64,000 bases of DNA from Rhynchosporium graminicola (Eukaryota; Ascomycota; Leotiomycetes; Helotiales; Ploettnerulaceae): the NCBI GenBank assembly GCA_900074885.1, contig FJUW01000034.1, positions 250,021 through 314,020 on the forward strand, written 5' to 3'. Below, piece by piece: positions 23,148-35,452 of the stretch (positions are counted from its first letter, which is position 1; every line of letters begins with the position of its first letter). The position numbers and the translations under genes are program-made. The notes beneath the pieces were generated by a model that did not search any database, was not told the origin of the DNA, and saw only the letters and a list, made by a program, of their open reading frames with translations.

Positions 23148-25332
23148 ATGTCCGCCGCCTCCTCCTCTTCTGAAGAGCTCTCCCCCAGGCAAATCCCGAC
23201 CACAAATCAGTCTCCAGCCATCTCGCCCCTAGCCTTGCCTACAAGCAATGGCAGGAATAACGACAACGACACCAACGACTACATCGGCGGCACCATACCA
23301 CGAGCTCCTTTAGATCGGATCGTCGAACATGTCAGGGCCGAACATATCCAGCTGCAGAATCGGTCGCGGGTTGGTTCGGTGTCGGGCATAAGCTTCAAGA
23401 CGACGGGGCTGAAGCATCCTACATACGCGACGATCGAGGGAGGGAATAAGGACAAAGCAAAGAGGAAGGGAGGAATGAGAGATGTGTCGCCGCCTGCTGC
23501 TCCGTGAGTTTGTTTTGTTTCTTTGATTCGTTTCTTACCTTTTGTCGTTACTGCACGCCATGCGATGCTTCCTTCATGCCACGCTGGGACCAGAAATGGA
23601 GCGGGGAGCGCAAGTGCAGGGAGCTCCCGTCTGGGCTTCAGGCCATTATCTACGCTACCAGCCAGGCTGAATCGTGCCGTTTGCAAGCATCCCGCGCCCA
23701 CGTTCTAGGGTCTAGGGAAGGGAATGGGGAGAGGGAGCAAGTCCATCGTTGGCGCTTCCGGCCAGATGGGACAGGATCTGGGGTTGGGGAAGGATCCTGA
23801 GATCGGAATTGGTTGCGCCCTGATGCGTTGCAGGTGATCCTCAAGTCCAAGCCATACCCCCACCTTCCTCTCTCTATTAGACTTCAATAAATTCGCGCAA
23901 GTGGATGTCTTGAGTCAACGACGTTTCGTATTGAGAGAGCCTCTATCTGCTCTCTGTCGCTCTCTGTTGGTCTCCTCTCATCGGTTTGGTTTATTGTCGT
24001 TCTGTTTATCTACTTGCGCGAACATGGCACTGACAGATGATTCTTCAAACAGTCGATTTCAACATCATGTTTCCTTCGATAACTTCGCAGGAGGCGAGGG
24101 CACGGCCAAGAACAGCACTGCATTTACCCTGAATATGAAGCACCGGGGATACCAGCGCAAGCGGAGATCACGAACGTTCATGGTCGGTGTAGATGAGAAT
24201 GATTATTCAGATATCGCTTTGTCGTGGATGCTAGAGGAGCTGGTCGATGATGGCGACGAGGTCGTTTGCCTGAGAGTAGTAGACAAAGATGCGAAAGTCG
24301 TCAATGACCGAAATGTGGACAACAAATCATACCAGGACGAGGCGAAGAAGTTGATGGCGAGGATCGTGTCACGGAACGATGAGAACAAGGCTATCCATAT
24401 AGTGTTGGAATTTGCTGTCGGCAAGGTTCATGCTGTTTTCCAGAAGATGGTATGTCTTCCTGATCTGCTTCTCGATTTTTACTAATATGCGCAAATAGAT
24501 CCAACTCTACGAACCAGCCATGCTTATCGTCGGCACACGCGGTCGAAGTTTAGGAGGATTCCAAGCCTTGATGCAAGTCTCGAACTCCTTTTCCAAATGG
24601 TGCCTGCAATACTCTCCCATCCCTGTAGTCGTCGTCCGCCCTACCGAGAAACGAAACAAGAAGAAAAAGAAACGGGATGCAGACCCTTCCAGACAAGACT
24701 ACGCCCGAATACTTAAAGAAAGCGGCCTCGAGGTCCACGAGTCGGACGACGTTCCTCACAACAGTATCTTCGAAGATCCCAATACCGCCGAGGTAGAAGC
24801 GCATGCTGTGGCAGATGCCCTAGGTTTGCCGGTCAAATACGACCCGGCTATGAAACCGTTCGTGCTGGATGGGAGGAATTTGAGAAAGGTTGAGAGTGCG
24901 ACTAGTGATCGCACATCCATCTCCCCAGACTCACGACCTACAAGCCCAGGCTTAGTGAGGAAGAACTCCAAAGGCCGACGTGAGTCAGCACGACGTGAGT
25001 CGACACAATCATGCGACAACACTTCTGTGAGTGGCGACGAATCGAGCTATGGTGAACAAGACGACTTCGAAGCCGTTTCCGGACACGACTTGATCAAAAA
25101 TGGACATGGTAATAGTCGGGTGAGACTGGATACGAATCGGGTAGTGAAGTGGACCGAAAGTACGTCTGATGCTGCTGCCAATGCTCCTAACCCAAACGAT
25201 GCCGATCCGGAGAGCGAGGGGTATATGTCTAGCGACGACGACGAGCTATGGAGCCAGGGGACTGCGGGGACATTCTCGAATGCGACAAAGCAGAAGAATC
25301 TTGATGGGCTGTTCTTGATACTTGGTTTATGA
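23148..25332 (+). CDS. Universal stress protein (UspA-domain) family protein
   Basis: Proposed exons 23148-23503, 24053-24449 and 24499-25332 keep frame and give about 528 residues. Exon 1 (MSAASSSSEELSPRQ...) is Ser/Pro/Asn-rich and disordered. The second exon brings a basic stretch (KHRGYQRKRRSR) and then the UspA fold: RTFMVGVDENDYSDIALSWM, DEVVCLRVVDKDAKVV, a VLEFAVGK strand, and LIVGTRGRSLGG (the G-x2-G-x-nucleotide-loop region), closing with SPIPVVVVRP. After that come a Lys-rich patch and a long acidic/Ser-rich tail. UspA domains bind ATP or act in stress response; the fungal role is unknown. An alternative start exists at 24024 (MALTDDSS). The 3' end may be longer: splicing from 25327 to 25545 would add an in-frame Ala/Lys-rich tail ending at 25816. 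Confidence 0.85.
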
Positions 25333-28099
25333 TACATACCTCGGTCATACCCTGCCTCATCATTTTACAGTTGCCGCTATGTCATTGGAGTCCTGGCTCT
25401 GGAGCTTTGGGTCTGAGCTTGCATACACCCCTTCGCTCTCATCGGTACATAGATGGACAATTAGGGATCATTTATTCATGGATATATTATATACTATCTA
25501 CACATACGTATGCTTCTGTCAGTTTCTACTTGGGATTTTGACAGGGGCTGACGATGGATCAGAGGATAGGGCTGAAGCAGCGACTGCCGATGGAACGAAA
25601 CCGTTGGTAAATACACCAAAGGCGAGTGCCAAAATTGTAAAGGGGATCGTAACCGCTGCTAGAAAGGGGACTGACCAAGGCTGGAAGGGGATCGAGGAGA
25701 TTGCGAACGAGATTAAGAGCCTGGCGAAGGAGGGGAGTGAGGGTAGCACTGGAGGCGCGATCGTCGTTTTTAAGGGGGCGATCGTTAGTCCGGCGAGGAG
25801 AGGAGGAAAGGGATAAGAGCCGGAGGAGAAGGTGGTGGATGGGCAATGATACTAGTGAGGAAATTTGAGAACTTGGGAGTGGAGAGGGAGTGAAGGGATT
25901 GTGCATTCATCGATAAAACAATGGAGAACAGAACAGTACGAAAACCAAGCCGGACGGATTAGTGAGCCGATGATCGGGGCATCAGTTGCCATTAGCGTTG
26001 GGATTCGATTTGGCGGCGTAACGATATGATGGCTGGGTCTAGGTTTGGGTTGGGGGTTCCATTTGCTTTCATGTGGCACGTCAGGACTGATTTGTGAGGC
26101 GATGGAACTCAATGAAATGGCTCAGGCGCGATGAGATCCGACGGAGGGATGGAAGGAGCCTCCGAGAGCATTTTATGGAGTTTTTTTTTCGATGCTCGTG
26201 TCTGGCGTACCATGTCTCCTCTTCATGGAAAGGAGGGCGCTGGTGCGAAACAGGGTTCCCACTTGAAGTGGAAGATAGGTAGTGCATGGCATAGAGGAAA
26301 TGCATCGCATAGCTTAGCATAGAATGAGGCGGTCGGACTCGATCATCGCGAAATAAAAACATTCAACTCTACTTGATAGGCGGTTTTTTGTGGCTCCTCT
26401 GTCACTTGTCACTTTTACTTTGCTGCGCTGTAAGAGGAGGGTAGGAGATGCACGTATCGTCCGTTCTAGGTTTTCTATTTGTTTTGTTGATGAGGAGGGT
26501 GAGAGGAGGCTCGTTAGCGAGAACTTGAAGCCCCGGGCCCTTTTCAGCTCGGCTATTGTTCTTTCTCTCTACTCGGGTTCTCCAGGAGTCTGAACATGTG
26601 ACGTATAGGGGCTTTGAACAGGGAGAAGAGAGGAGGATCATCACAAGGGAGAGCTTCTGTGATCGCTTTGGTCGCGTTGACTTTGCTCGCTCTGTCAATC
26701 CCGGTACTTAACCACTTTAAGCCTCTTGAGTTGAATGTTCCCCTCCTTAGGTAATATACGGAGGACGTGCTCTCGGCCAACCGTGAATTCAAGGTTTCGG
26801 GCGCCCTGGACAAGCTCGAGAGTGGACGTCCTACGCCTGAAATGCCTGATTGTTGAGGGATTTCCTTCGTAAGTGCAATCAGATACCGTGTCGTGGCATT
26901 CGCGGATCCTCGACTTCCAGCTGAAGATTCAATTTTTTTTTTACATTGGCTATAAACCCCTACTTGCCAAGGTTTCCCTCCCGTTACTCCCGTGCATGTG
27001 CAGACTTCTGGAGAAACCGATACTGCATTTGACGTATGTTACTCACCTTTATAGGACAGGACGCAAATGTGATGTCGGTTTCTGTGAGAAGGGAATGAGT
27101 TTATGATGATTTATTTGTATGATGATGGTGAGGCTGAGTTAGAGTTGCGGCGAGGCTGAGGGATAGAGTTCAGTTCAGCCGGAAAAATGGGACGGGACGA
27201 TAAAGTACCGAGGTTAATCTCGAGGTGCACGTGAGATGGTGTGAGGATGTTGTTATTGTTGACATACTCCCGAATCGAGAGAGAGCGAGAGATGGGATGA
27301 CATCACAGTACGGGATGAGCTCGTCGATGTGAAAACACTCTACGCAATTAGATAACCGACATTTTTCTATGTGATTTTGAGAATCGCAAAGCTTCAGCAA
27401 TCGAGAAAGATCATCATCTCAGCTGCGCAAAACCCCCCCCCGCCCCCCGTCCAAGCAAGCCCCCTCCCAAAAATAGATCGTCCAACTCAATCGTGTGCAG
27501 CTTGGCGATAACAACGGGGCGGAACACGAGAATTCCATTCCCGTCTACCCCCCTGTCGCTAGCTCCGAAACCTTCTTCGCGACCCTTCAGATCTTTATTT
27601 TCCTTGCTCCTCACCATCCAACTTTCCATCTTCAGTTTCAAATCTATCACGGATTCTGTACTCGACCTTTTTATCTTCTCTTCGACACGGCCTCACTCGT
27701 TCGGCCTGCCTTGTATATCTGTGAAGGAAAAAAAGATTGATTTAGGTGAGTGAGAGAGAGGGAAAAGAAGGGGGAAAGGGTGGCGTTGTCGGGTCGATTG
27801 CGGTGCATTCATCGATTGGGTTGTGCTGATTGGGATTCGTACAGGAGCAGCACAGCATTGTAAAACACGAACTTCGATTTCGAGATACATTACACGAAAC
27901 GATTTCTTCCTATTTACAGGAATTTCACAACCGTCTACTCTGGATATCAACAGACATATCCTGGATAACATCCTTGTTCCCGGATCCTTGTTGACTTCAT
28001 ACGGATTAGAGGATTCTGGATTGGATCTGAAAGAGGGTTAATAATCAGAACCAGATACGAAAAGAAATAGGGAAAGGGAGAAGAGGAAGGATTGTCAAG
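25333..28099. other. Intergenic, with possible 3' exon of the stress-protein gene
   Basis: 25545-25816 is an open frame (GADDGSEDRAEAATADGTKP...) that could be a last exon of the upstream gene. From 25820 to 28099 no gene is supported; G-runs, a C10-like run near 27427-27447, and Ser/Arg-type random frames dominate. The last 500 bases are likely 5' UTR and promoter of the next gene. Confidence 0.4.
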
Positions 28100-29089
28100 A
28101 TGAGGACTTCGCAATATAGCCTGTTTTATCCTGTTCTTCTGCTTTGCTTTCTCACGACTTTTACGGCGGCTTGGCCTTGGCCGAAATGGTTACCGGAGTT
28201 GGATTCGCTGGTTGTGAGGCAGAATGATAATAATGAGAGTATGTATATCCCAACCTTTTGGCAGAAAGGTTTCGAAGAAGAAGAAAGCCAGGGGTAGAAG
28301 ATAATGATTGGAGAAGACTTGCTCACATACATTCAACCAGATTCATCACCAGCAAAAGCTACACCAGCTCCCACCCAATCCTCTACCTCCCCTCAAGAAA
28401 CAGGAACCGACAGTAACACCGATTCCAATTCCGCCAGCGACACCAACTCAAAAAGCCAATCTGCCAGCCGCACAGGCTCTCAAACTGGCACCATAACAAG
28501 CAAACCCACCACATCAGGAGGCACGAAAAAATCCTCCGGCCGCAAAACATCCTACGACCCCCGTCTGCCAGCAGGGGGTATATCCCTCCTCACGCCCGAC
28601 GCACGTTCAACCTCCTACTACAAGATCGGCGACCACGTAACCTTCGCTTGGAATTATACCTCCTTATCCGCCACCCCAACTGCCCTCAATGTCCTCGCTT
28701 CCTGTTCTGCAAACTCACAAACCTACACTTTAGCCGCCAACCTGACGATAGCTAATGCCACTGGAGCGCTCACATGGGATACCGGTGCCTATCAAGCGAC
28801 GAATCAAGCTAGTCCGTTGTTAACACAGACTTACACATTGATTATCTATGATGCAGACGGGAAGGTGGGCGATGCGGCACAAGCCGGGTATTTGAGTCCG
28901 TTTAATAGTTATCAGTTTGGTATGTATGTACCACAGGAGTATAAGCCGTTAGCGGAGTTTGTGTGTGCTACTTGTAGTGGTGCCTTGGGGGAGATGGAAC
29001 GTAGGGCGGTGAGCATGATGCTGGGTATGGTTGGGTTGACGATTTTGAGCTTTACGTGGTTCGCAGGTGGTGCGGGGGTGATTTGGTGA
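28100..29089 (+). CDS. DUF7137-like membrane-anchored surface protein
   Basis: Two exons, 28100-28238 and 28341-29089, keep frame and give 295 residues. Residues 1-24 form a signal peptide (SLFYPVLLLCFLTTFTAAW). A long Ser/Thr/Asn-rich, likely O-glycosylated region follows. Then comes a beta-sandwich-like domain starting SYDPRLPAGGISLLTP and containing YYKIGDHVTFAWNYTSLS, NVLASCSANSQTYTLA and QTYTLIIYDADGKVG. This order recalls the fungal DUF7137 family of unknown function. The C-terminus is hydrophobic (MMLGMVGLTILSFTWFAGG) and could be a membrane anchor or GPI signal. It probably sits at the cell surface. The family name is from memory. Confidence 0.75.
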
Positions 29090-30737
29090 TCGATTTGAAC
29101 ATTTCGGGCTCGACGCATCGCCTGGGGAAGTCCTCGTGGCTCTTTTCTCTTTGGTGAAGAAGTGCCAAGAAGGAGGATCCTGGTAGAAAAACTGATTGAT
29201 TTAGATCGTACTTCGAGGGCGGCTTTATTTCACTGGCACATCACGCTACAAAAGATAGTCTTCTCGAATTGATACAGGGGGTTGGTGTTTCTGGATTTCA
29301 TTTATGTACTATGGATCTGGTTGGGTTGGGTTGGCTTGAATATGCATATATAGCGGAGCTCTTGAGATTAAAGTGAGATGAGATACGATAGTAAATACAC
29401 GCAAAGAAAACTATCACGTCATGCCTGGAGTCGTGATATTATGAGAAGTTTTAGAAATATTTGAATGAGGAGGCCGTTCCAGGTTCGCGATTACTTTCAT
29501 CAGTAGACGCCAGGAATCATTTACTAGCCTTCAGGTTTTATGTGATCTACACCAAAAGCCTCCCATCTCCACTCATATTAAAACGATGAATGATTAATTA
29601 ATATCAAGCCTTGCTAAACAGCATAGTCCTTTTTTTAATTTTTTTAAAAAGAAAACTACAAGTAAGAAACCTACTAGTAAAGCGGAACGTACGTACTAGA
29701 AAAAATCAGTCATAGAATTCTCACGCAAAATACGATTTACTAAGGAACATCCTCATCTAGGCCCTAGGGCATGGAGGTGGAATCCCCCTCTCGAAGAAAG
29801 TTCATCGGTGTAAGAGTGCAGGTGTTGATATTCATCGCTCAGAGGCGCTGCGCTAGTAAACGAAAATTCTGGCCACCCGCCAGGCGCCGTGCCTTTGACT
29901 TTTCGGTCGGCATGTGAGGCGCTGAGGCTCTGAGGTTCTGAGAGAGAGTGCTCGTTTTCACCACAGCTTTTTCTTCAATCTCGTCGGCTGTGGTCTACGT
30001 GGTAAGTAAGAAAGGGGATTAGATAATTCAGCTAGCTGCGAAGTATGGATGGAGGGAGATGGATGAGATCTACTAGGCGGGTGAGTCAGCTCTGTGAAGA
30101 GGGAAAGTGCCGGTCTCGATTTGGTGGGTTGGGTTTGGTTGTTTAGAGTGGAAGGCTGTATTTTGAGTAGGCGAAGAGAGGTAAGTAAATAGGCGGTAAG
30201 CGAGGAGACTAGACTAGACTAGGTAGGTAGGTGGGTGGAGAGAAAATTCTATCTTCTCTATCTACCCTAGTGTACTGTATATACAGCAGAGATATACCTA
30301 TCTACCTACTTAGTTTAGACTAGACATAGCAGAGATCTTGCAATACGATGCGCCAGATGAGGGTAGCTGAGCGATGGCGGATAGGTAAAGAGAGAGGAGA
30401 TGAGATGAGAGACTTGACTTGCCTAGTTGTTGAAGCCGAGGAGGAAAATAAATTACATAATGTGTTTGGTCTGATCTGGCTTGATGGATCAATATCCAGG
30501 AGCTGGTGAGAAAGTATGTAATGCTATGCTCTGATATCTTTCTTTATATACGGTCCTTGTCCAATCTAAGGATCAAGAGGCTCGTTTTCTATATAGATAG
30601 CTTATCTTAGCTCAATATATCACGAATATAACTCCTCATCTCTTCTTTCATCTTCTCTTATCTCATCTTCTCCCATTTCACTCTGCTAAAACATTCATCC
30701 TCCACCGGCCAAGCCCCTCCACCCCAACTACCCTTCC
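29090..30737. other. Intergenic, 1.6 kb
   Basis: No supported gene. Contains poly-T/poly-A runs near 29630-29655 and GTAGGTAGGTGGGTGG-type repeats near 30222-30238. It holds the 3' flanks of two convergent genes. Confidence 0.45.
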
Positions 30738-32263
30738 TCAGATAAGCTTCAGCGCAAACCCACCACCACGTTCCTCATCCTCTCTCCCCGCAAAGATGCC
30801 ACTGAAATCCACATCCTTGAACGCGCCCTTCCCAGCACCAGCACCACCCTCCCCTCTCACTGGCGCGTTCGGCGTCACTCTCTTCCTCCTCTTCTCCTGC
30901 CCCGCCTTACTCGGAAACGTAGGGAACATCTCCTCTCTTTTTGGCTTCGGATCTTCCTTGAAAAACGCATGATCCAACATCTCTTTCGCAGATGGTCTTC
31001 CCTCTGGATTCAAACTTAACAAGCTCGTTAACAGCGCTGCACCGCTGCTCGTCAAGAATGGAAATTTTGCGCGTAGGACAGAGCCTTGTGAGATGGGGTT
31101 CTTGGGTAGTTTTAGAGAGCGGGCATTGGGTAGACGTTTGAAGCCTGGCCAGGTCTCTTCGGTGGGTATACCGCAGAGTTCGAAGATCTTGGATAATTCG
31201 TCGACTTCATTCTTCCCTTGTAAAAGAGGTTCTTTCGTCAAAAGTTCTCCGAATATGCAACCTATACTCCACATATCCACAGCCGTGCCATATCTCTCCG
31301 CGCCCAGCAAAAGCTCTGGGGCTCGATACCATAGTGTTACGACCAATTGTGTCAGTTTTGGACATGGAGACCCAAAGTACCGCGCCATTCCGAAATCGGC
31401 GATTTTGAGCACGCCGCGGTTGTTGAGGAGAAGATTGGAGGTTTTGAGATCGCGGTGTAGGATCCAGGTTGTGTGCAGGTAGGAGACACCGGCTGTGAGT
31501 TGCAGGAGGAGGGTTTTGATCTCGGAGGTTAGGAATGGTTCGGGCATTTCTTCCAGTAAGGTTTTGAGGTCGTGTTCGAGGAAGTCAAGGACGAGGAAGA
31601 TGCTGTAGAATTGTTAGTATATGTGTATATAAACATGATTGCTTGGAAAGTCGGAAATGTGAGCTACCTCTCAATCTTCCTCGTATCCTCCCCGACAACC
31701 ACCTCCTTCAACCCCACAATATTCACATGTCTACAATCCCTCAATGTCTGTATCTCCCTCAATCCCGTAACAGGTATCCCATCTTGAGCATTATCCATCT
31801 TCAGCCTCTTCAGCGCAACGACTTCCCCCGTCCGTGTATCTTTCGCGCGAGATACCCATCCGTAGGCTCCTTCTTCAATGTCGTTCAATTTCTCGTAATC
31901 CTCTACGCTCCTGCACTTCCCCCATGTCGGTGCTGGAAAACGTAGTAGCTTCGCTGCAGGCAATATGTCCTTGGCTTCTGCATCTTCAGCCTCGTCTGCG
32001 TGCTCGGGAGATAATTTCCGCCGTTTGGCAGGCCGCGACGAGAGATCTTGTGTATTTGGTTGTGAATGAGCTTCCGTCTCTCGAAGCGCAGCGTCAGCTT
32101 CGTCTTGCTTCTTTCGCGCCAGCAATTGCGCTGCTTCGGCCTCGGCTTTGCGCTGTTTTTCTGCTTTAGCACGTTTCTTCTCATCCTTCTCGCGTTCGCG
32201 CTGGAGATCCGCAGCTGTGTCTTCCTCGTCGTCTGCCCAGCGTGATTTCGTCTTACTGCTCAT
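30738..32263 (-). CDS. Cyclin-dependent kinase of the CDK10/CDK11 (PITSLRE-like) type
   Basis: Two exons, 32263-31668 and 31602-30738, joined in phase 2, give 486 residues. Residues 1-100 are a charged coiled-coil (QREREKDEKKRAKAEKQRK) with a basic patch (AKRRKLSP). The kinase domain runs from about 122 to 410: glycine loop IEEGAYGWVSRA, Lys152 in VALKRLKM, and cyclin-binding helix PVTGLRE (165-170 region), which is the CDK11 PITSLRE variant. HRDLKTSN follows with catalytic Asp about 250, then DFG about 268 and VTLWYRAPE. The tail is basic and disordered. Family members act in mRNA splicing, transcription or cell-cycle control. It is divergent from the NDUFAF7-type gene, with starts 234 bases apart. 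Confidence 0.9.
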
Positions 32264-32497
32264 TGTGAGAAGTATAATTGTGAGGGGAGAGTGGGTGTGA
32301 TTGCGGAAGTGGTAGTTTAGTTAATGTTGTTGTGGTGATTACTGTAGCGCAAGGCTGAGAGTTTTGATGGTGCCCGTCGTCATCTGATCGCGCGGCCAGA
32401 AGAAGTTGAGTCGCGATTATCTTTCAGGACATAGAACACTGTTCAATGAATTTGCCAAGACGCGATACGTGTAGCAGGTAATTTTCTGACGCGAATA
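32264..32497. promoter_or_regulatory. Shared divergent promoter region (kinase / NDUFAF7-type gene)
   Basis: Only 234 bases separate the start codons of the two divergent genes, so both promoters must lie here or overlap. No TATA box is obvious. Confidence 0.6.
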
Positions 32498-34282
32498 ATG
32501 AGGTCAATTGTGTATTCGCAAACGCGAAATTCCGTACGTATAGCTCAACGCGGCACAGGTCGCTGGAAATATGCTTCTCCATCTGCCGCAGTGAGGTGGT
32601 CGTCGAGTAAGAGGAAGGCAAGACAATGGAGTACACCTCTTGCCAAACAGCTTTATGAAGCTATTACTGTATATCCTCCTCTCTCATTATAAGATTTCAA
32701 AGCCCACTAACGAAAATGCTCATAGACTACTGGACCAATCCCCCTCGCCTCGTTCATGCGCATGTGCTTAACCTCCGATATGGGAGGCTACTACATGTCC
32801 AGCGCCGAAGGCCGGGACCAATTCGGCCAGAAAGGGGATTTTATCACATCGCCTGAGATATCGCAAATCTTTGGAGAGTTGATAGCGGTTTGGTTCGTGG
32901 CGGAGTGGATGGGGCAGGGGAGGCGAAAGGAGGGGGTTGAGTTGATTGAGATTGGACCTGGGAGGGGGACTTTAATGGATGACATTTTGAGGGTATGCTT
33001 AAACTTCACACTTGTATCTCCGTGCTAGCTTCGGATTCTGTTTTGGAGATGGATGTTGAGATTTAGAAATGTTTTTTGCTAATATGTTGTATAGACAATG
33101 AAAAACTTCAAAACTTTAGCTTCGGGTATAGAAGCTGTATATCTTGTTGAAGCGAGTCCCTCCTTGAGAGAAGCACAGAGAAAACTTCTGTGTGGAAATT
33201 CCCCAATGACAGAGACGGAAATTGGACACCGCTGCATCAGTAGATACGCTGGGATTCCTGTAATATGGACGGAGAATATCCGTTTTGTACCATCAAGTAA
33301 GTGTCTGACTCCAAAATTTCTGTCAGGAGGGACAGTACTTATTTGTCTCATAGATCCCGAGAAAACTCCCTTCATAGTAGCCCATGAATTCTTCGACGCC
33401 CTCCCCATTCACGCCTTCCAATCCATCGCTCCCTCCGACTCGCTCCAAGAAAAAGACTCTGACACTATCCAAACGCCAACAGGAATCCACAAAATCTCTC
33501 CCGAAATTGCCCAACAAAAAAAGAAAAAGAAAGGTCCTCAATGGCGCGAAATGGTTATCTCCCCCACTCCTCCAGATTCTACACACCGCACCCTTTCCAC
33601 CCCTAAATCACGACAAACTCAAAATCCGCCCCCAGAGTTTCAACTCACGATTTCTCAAGCATCAACTCCACACTCTCTCTACCTGCCTGAAGTCTCACCT
33701 CGATATCGCGCTCTAAAAGCTATCCCTGATTCTCTGATTGAGATCTCTCCCGAGTCACACGCTTACGCGCAAGATTTCGCTCGTAGAATAGGTGGCTCGA
33801 AAGAAAATCCCAAGAAGACGCCTTCGGGGGCGGCAATTATTTTGGACTACGGACCATTAGATACGATTCCCACTAATTCTTTGCGAGGTATCAAAGCTCA
33901 TAAACGCGTTTCACCACTGAGCGAACCCGGGCTGGTTGATCTTTCCGCAGATGTGGACTTCGTAGCCTTAGCTGAAGCAGCTCTCGGTGCTTCAGAGGGT
34001 GTAGAGGTGTATGGACCTGTGGAACAGGGTGATTTTCTGAGAGCTATGGGTATTGAGGAGAGGGCTGGGGCGTTGGTGAAGAGTATCAAATTGAAAGAGG
34101 TACGAGCGGGAAAGTGGATGGATGAGGGGGAGGAGGTTGTCCAAAGGGTTGACGGTGCGTGGAAGAGATTGGTGGAACGAGGGGGAGGAGGTATGGGGAA
34201 GGTTTACAAAGCTATGGCTATTGTGCCGGAGAGTGGGGGAACGAGGAGACCGGTGGGATTTGGAGGGATTGTGGGTGGTTAG
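32498..34282 (+). CDS. Mitochondrial complex I assembly methyltransferase, NDUFAF7/MidA type
   Basis: Four exons, 32498-32668, 32726-32992, 33095-33296 and 33354-34282, all keep frame and give 522 residues. The N-terminus is Arg/Ser-rich and lacks acids ([15 protein letters not shown]), a mitochondrial presequence. Then come [20 protein letters not shown] and [16 protein letters not shown]. The SAM-binding loop [18 protein letters not shown] has GPGRG at 134-138. Further on are [29 protein letters not shown] and [15 protein letters not shown] near the C-terminus. The family (DUF185) symmetrically dimethylates an Arg of the NDUFS2 subunit during complex I assembly in the mitochondrial matrix. 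An insert of Lys-rich low-complexity sequence ([10 protein letters not shown]) is seen around residue 270. Confidence 0.92.
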
Positions 34283-34536
34283 AGGGAGGAAAGGGGGTGT
34301 GTAGATATTGTAGGATTGATGATGTGTTTATATGTTTGAAAAGCAACCTGATGTTGCTTTGTATTCTGGGACAGAGCCCAGATCAATATTACCTGGAGCA
34401 AGAAGCTGATCCAAGCAGTAGGAAGGACATTGGACTCGAAGTTAGGTTTGTAAGAACCTGTATTCCAGTTTCTACGGAGATCGAATAGCTTATACATCTC
34501 AGAACGCATTAGTGCCCTTATTTCCCCTCAAAGATC

Positions 34537-34551
34537 TTGTTGCACGTCGCA
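34537..34551 (+). repeat. Dispersed direct repeat, copy 1 (short)
   Basis: TTGTTGCACGTCGCA, the shared core of copies 2 and 3, here without the downstream part. Confidence 0.65.
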
Positions 34552-34842
34552 TGCTATCTTAGACACCGATTCCAGAACCAGAAAGTTCTCAGGAGTACAA
34601 TCAACTTCGTGTAACATCCCTTTCAATTCTACCTCTCATGTAGTGAGCTCATTTCGTTCTGACACTTTCTTGACCTTCTTTCATCCTAGAACGCCATTCT
34701 TAGACTGCTATTCTACCACTGCGGACTTTCTGCTCCCTTTACGATTGAATATGAATTTGAATAGCCTGAAATATAAAGCTATCTACCTGGGTACGGTATC
34801 CTAATGATAATCGTCCTCATGGACTCTGTAATGTGATGAAAG

Positions 34843-34898
34843 CTTTGTTGCACGTCGCAAATTTTCAATGTTATGTAAACATCTAATGACATTACTAT
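34843..34898 (+). repeat. Dispersed direct repeat, copy 2
   Basis: Starts TTTGTTGCACGTCGCAA and continues with TTATGTAAAC then TAATGACATTAC. It matches copy 3 over about 53 bases with several transitions. Confidence 0.7.
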
Positions 34899-34982
34899 GC
34901 GAAGTGACATAGTTAGATTAGGGGTTTCCTGAGCTATAACTCCTCGATTATGGCCTTGCAAGATCCGCTACGCTGTGGGAAA

Positions 34983-35036
34983 TTTTGTTGTACGTCGCAA
35001 CTCTCTGTTGTCATGTAAATGTTTAATGACTTTACC
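34983..35036 (+). repeat. Dispersed direct repeat, copy 3
   Basis: Starts TTTTGTTGTACGTCGCAAC and continues TCATGTAAAT then TAATGACTTTAC. Differences to copy 2 include C-to-T in the core and transitions in the downstream part. Confidence 0.7.
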
Positions 35037-35452
35037 AAAATGTCGGTCTTCGATGGTGGTTTGCCATGTTTACATCTATCTCGCTTAACAATGCTAAAAT
35101 TACAGATCCGCTAAATAGCTCCGACTGTTAACGAATCTAGGATAGGTCGGTTGTGTAGGAGTTTAGAAAAGGCTATGGACAAAGTTATCTTGGTTTGAAT
35201 ATTGGCAGTGTATTGTTGCCTGCTCATTGACAATGCTTGCGTCGTCATATAGGACGCAGAAAGGGAAGTCGTCCGATAGTCGTGAGAGTTAAAAGAGTAT
35301 GTTATGGATACTAGAGTTCCGAAGTACTATGGAGCTCTTAAGGAGTGATTCTCAGACGCGCTAGCTGCTTCTGTACTAGACTCGCCTTCTGACGCTGCAT
35401 CTGAGGCGAGAAATTCGCGGACGGTTCGGGACGACGGGCCGGATGTCTACTA

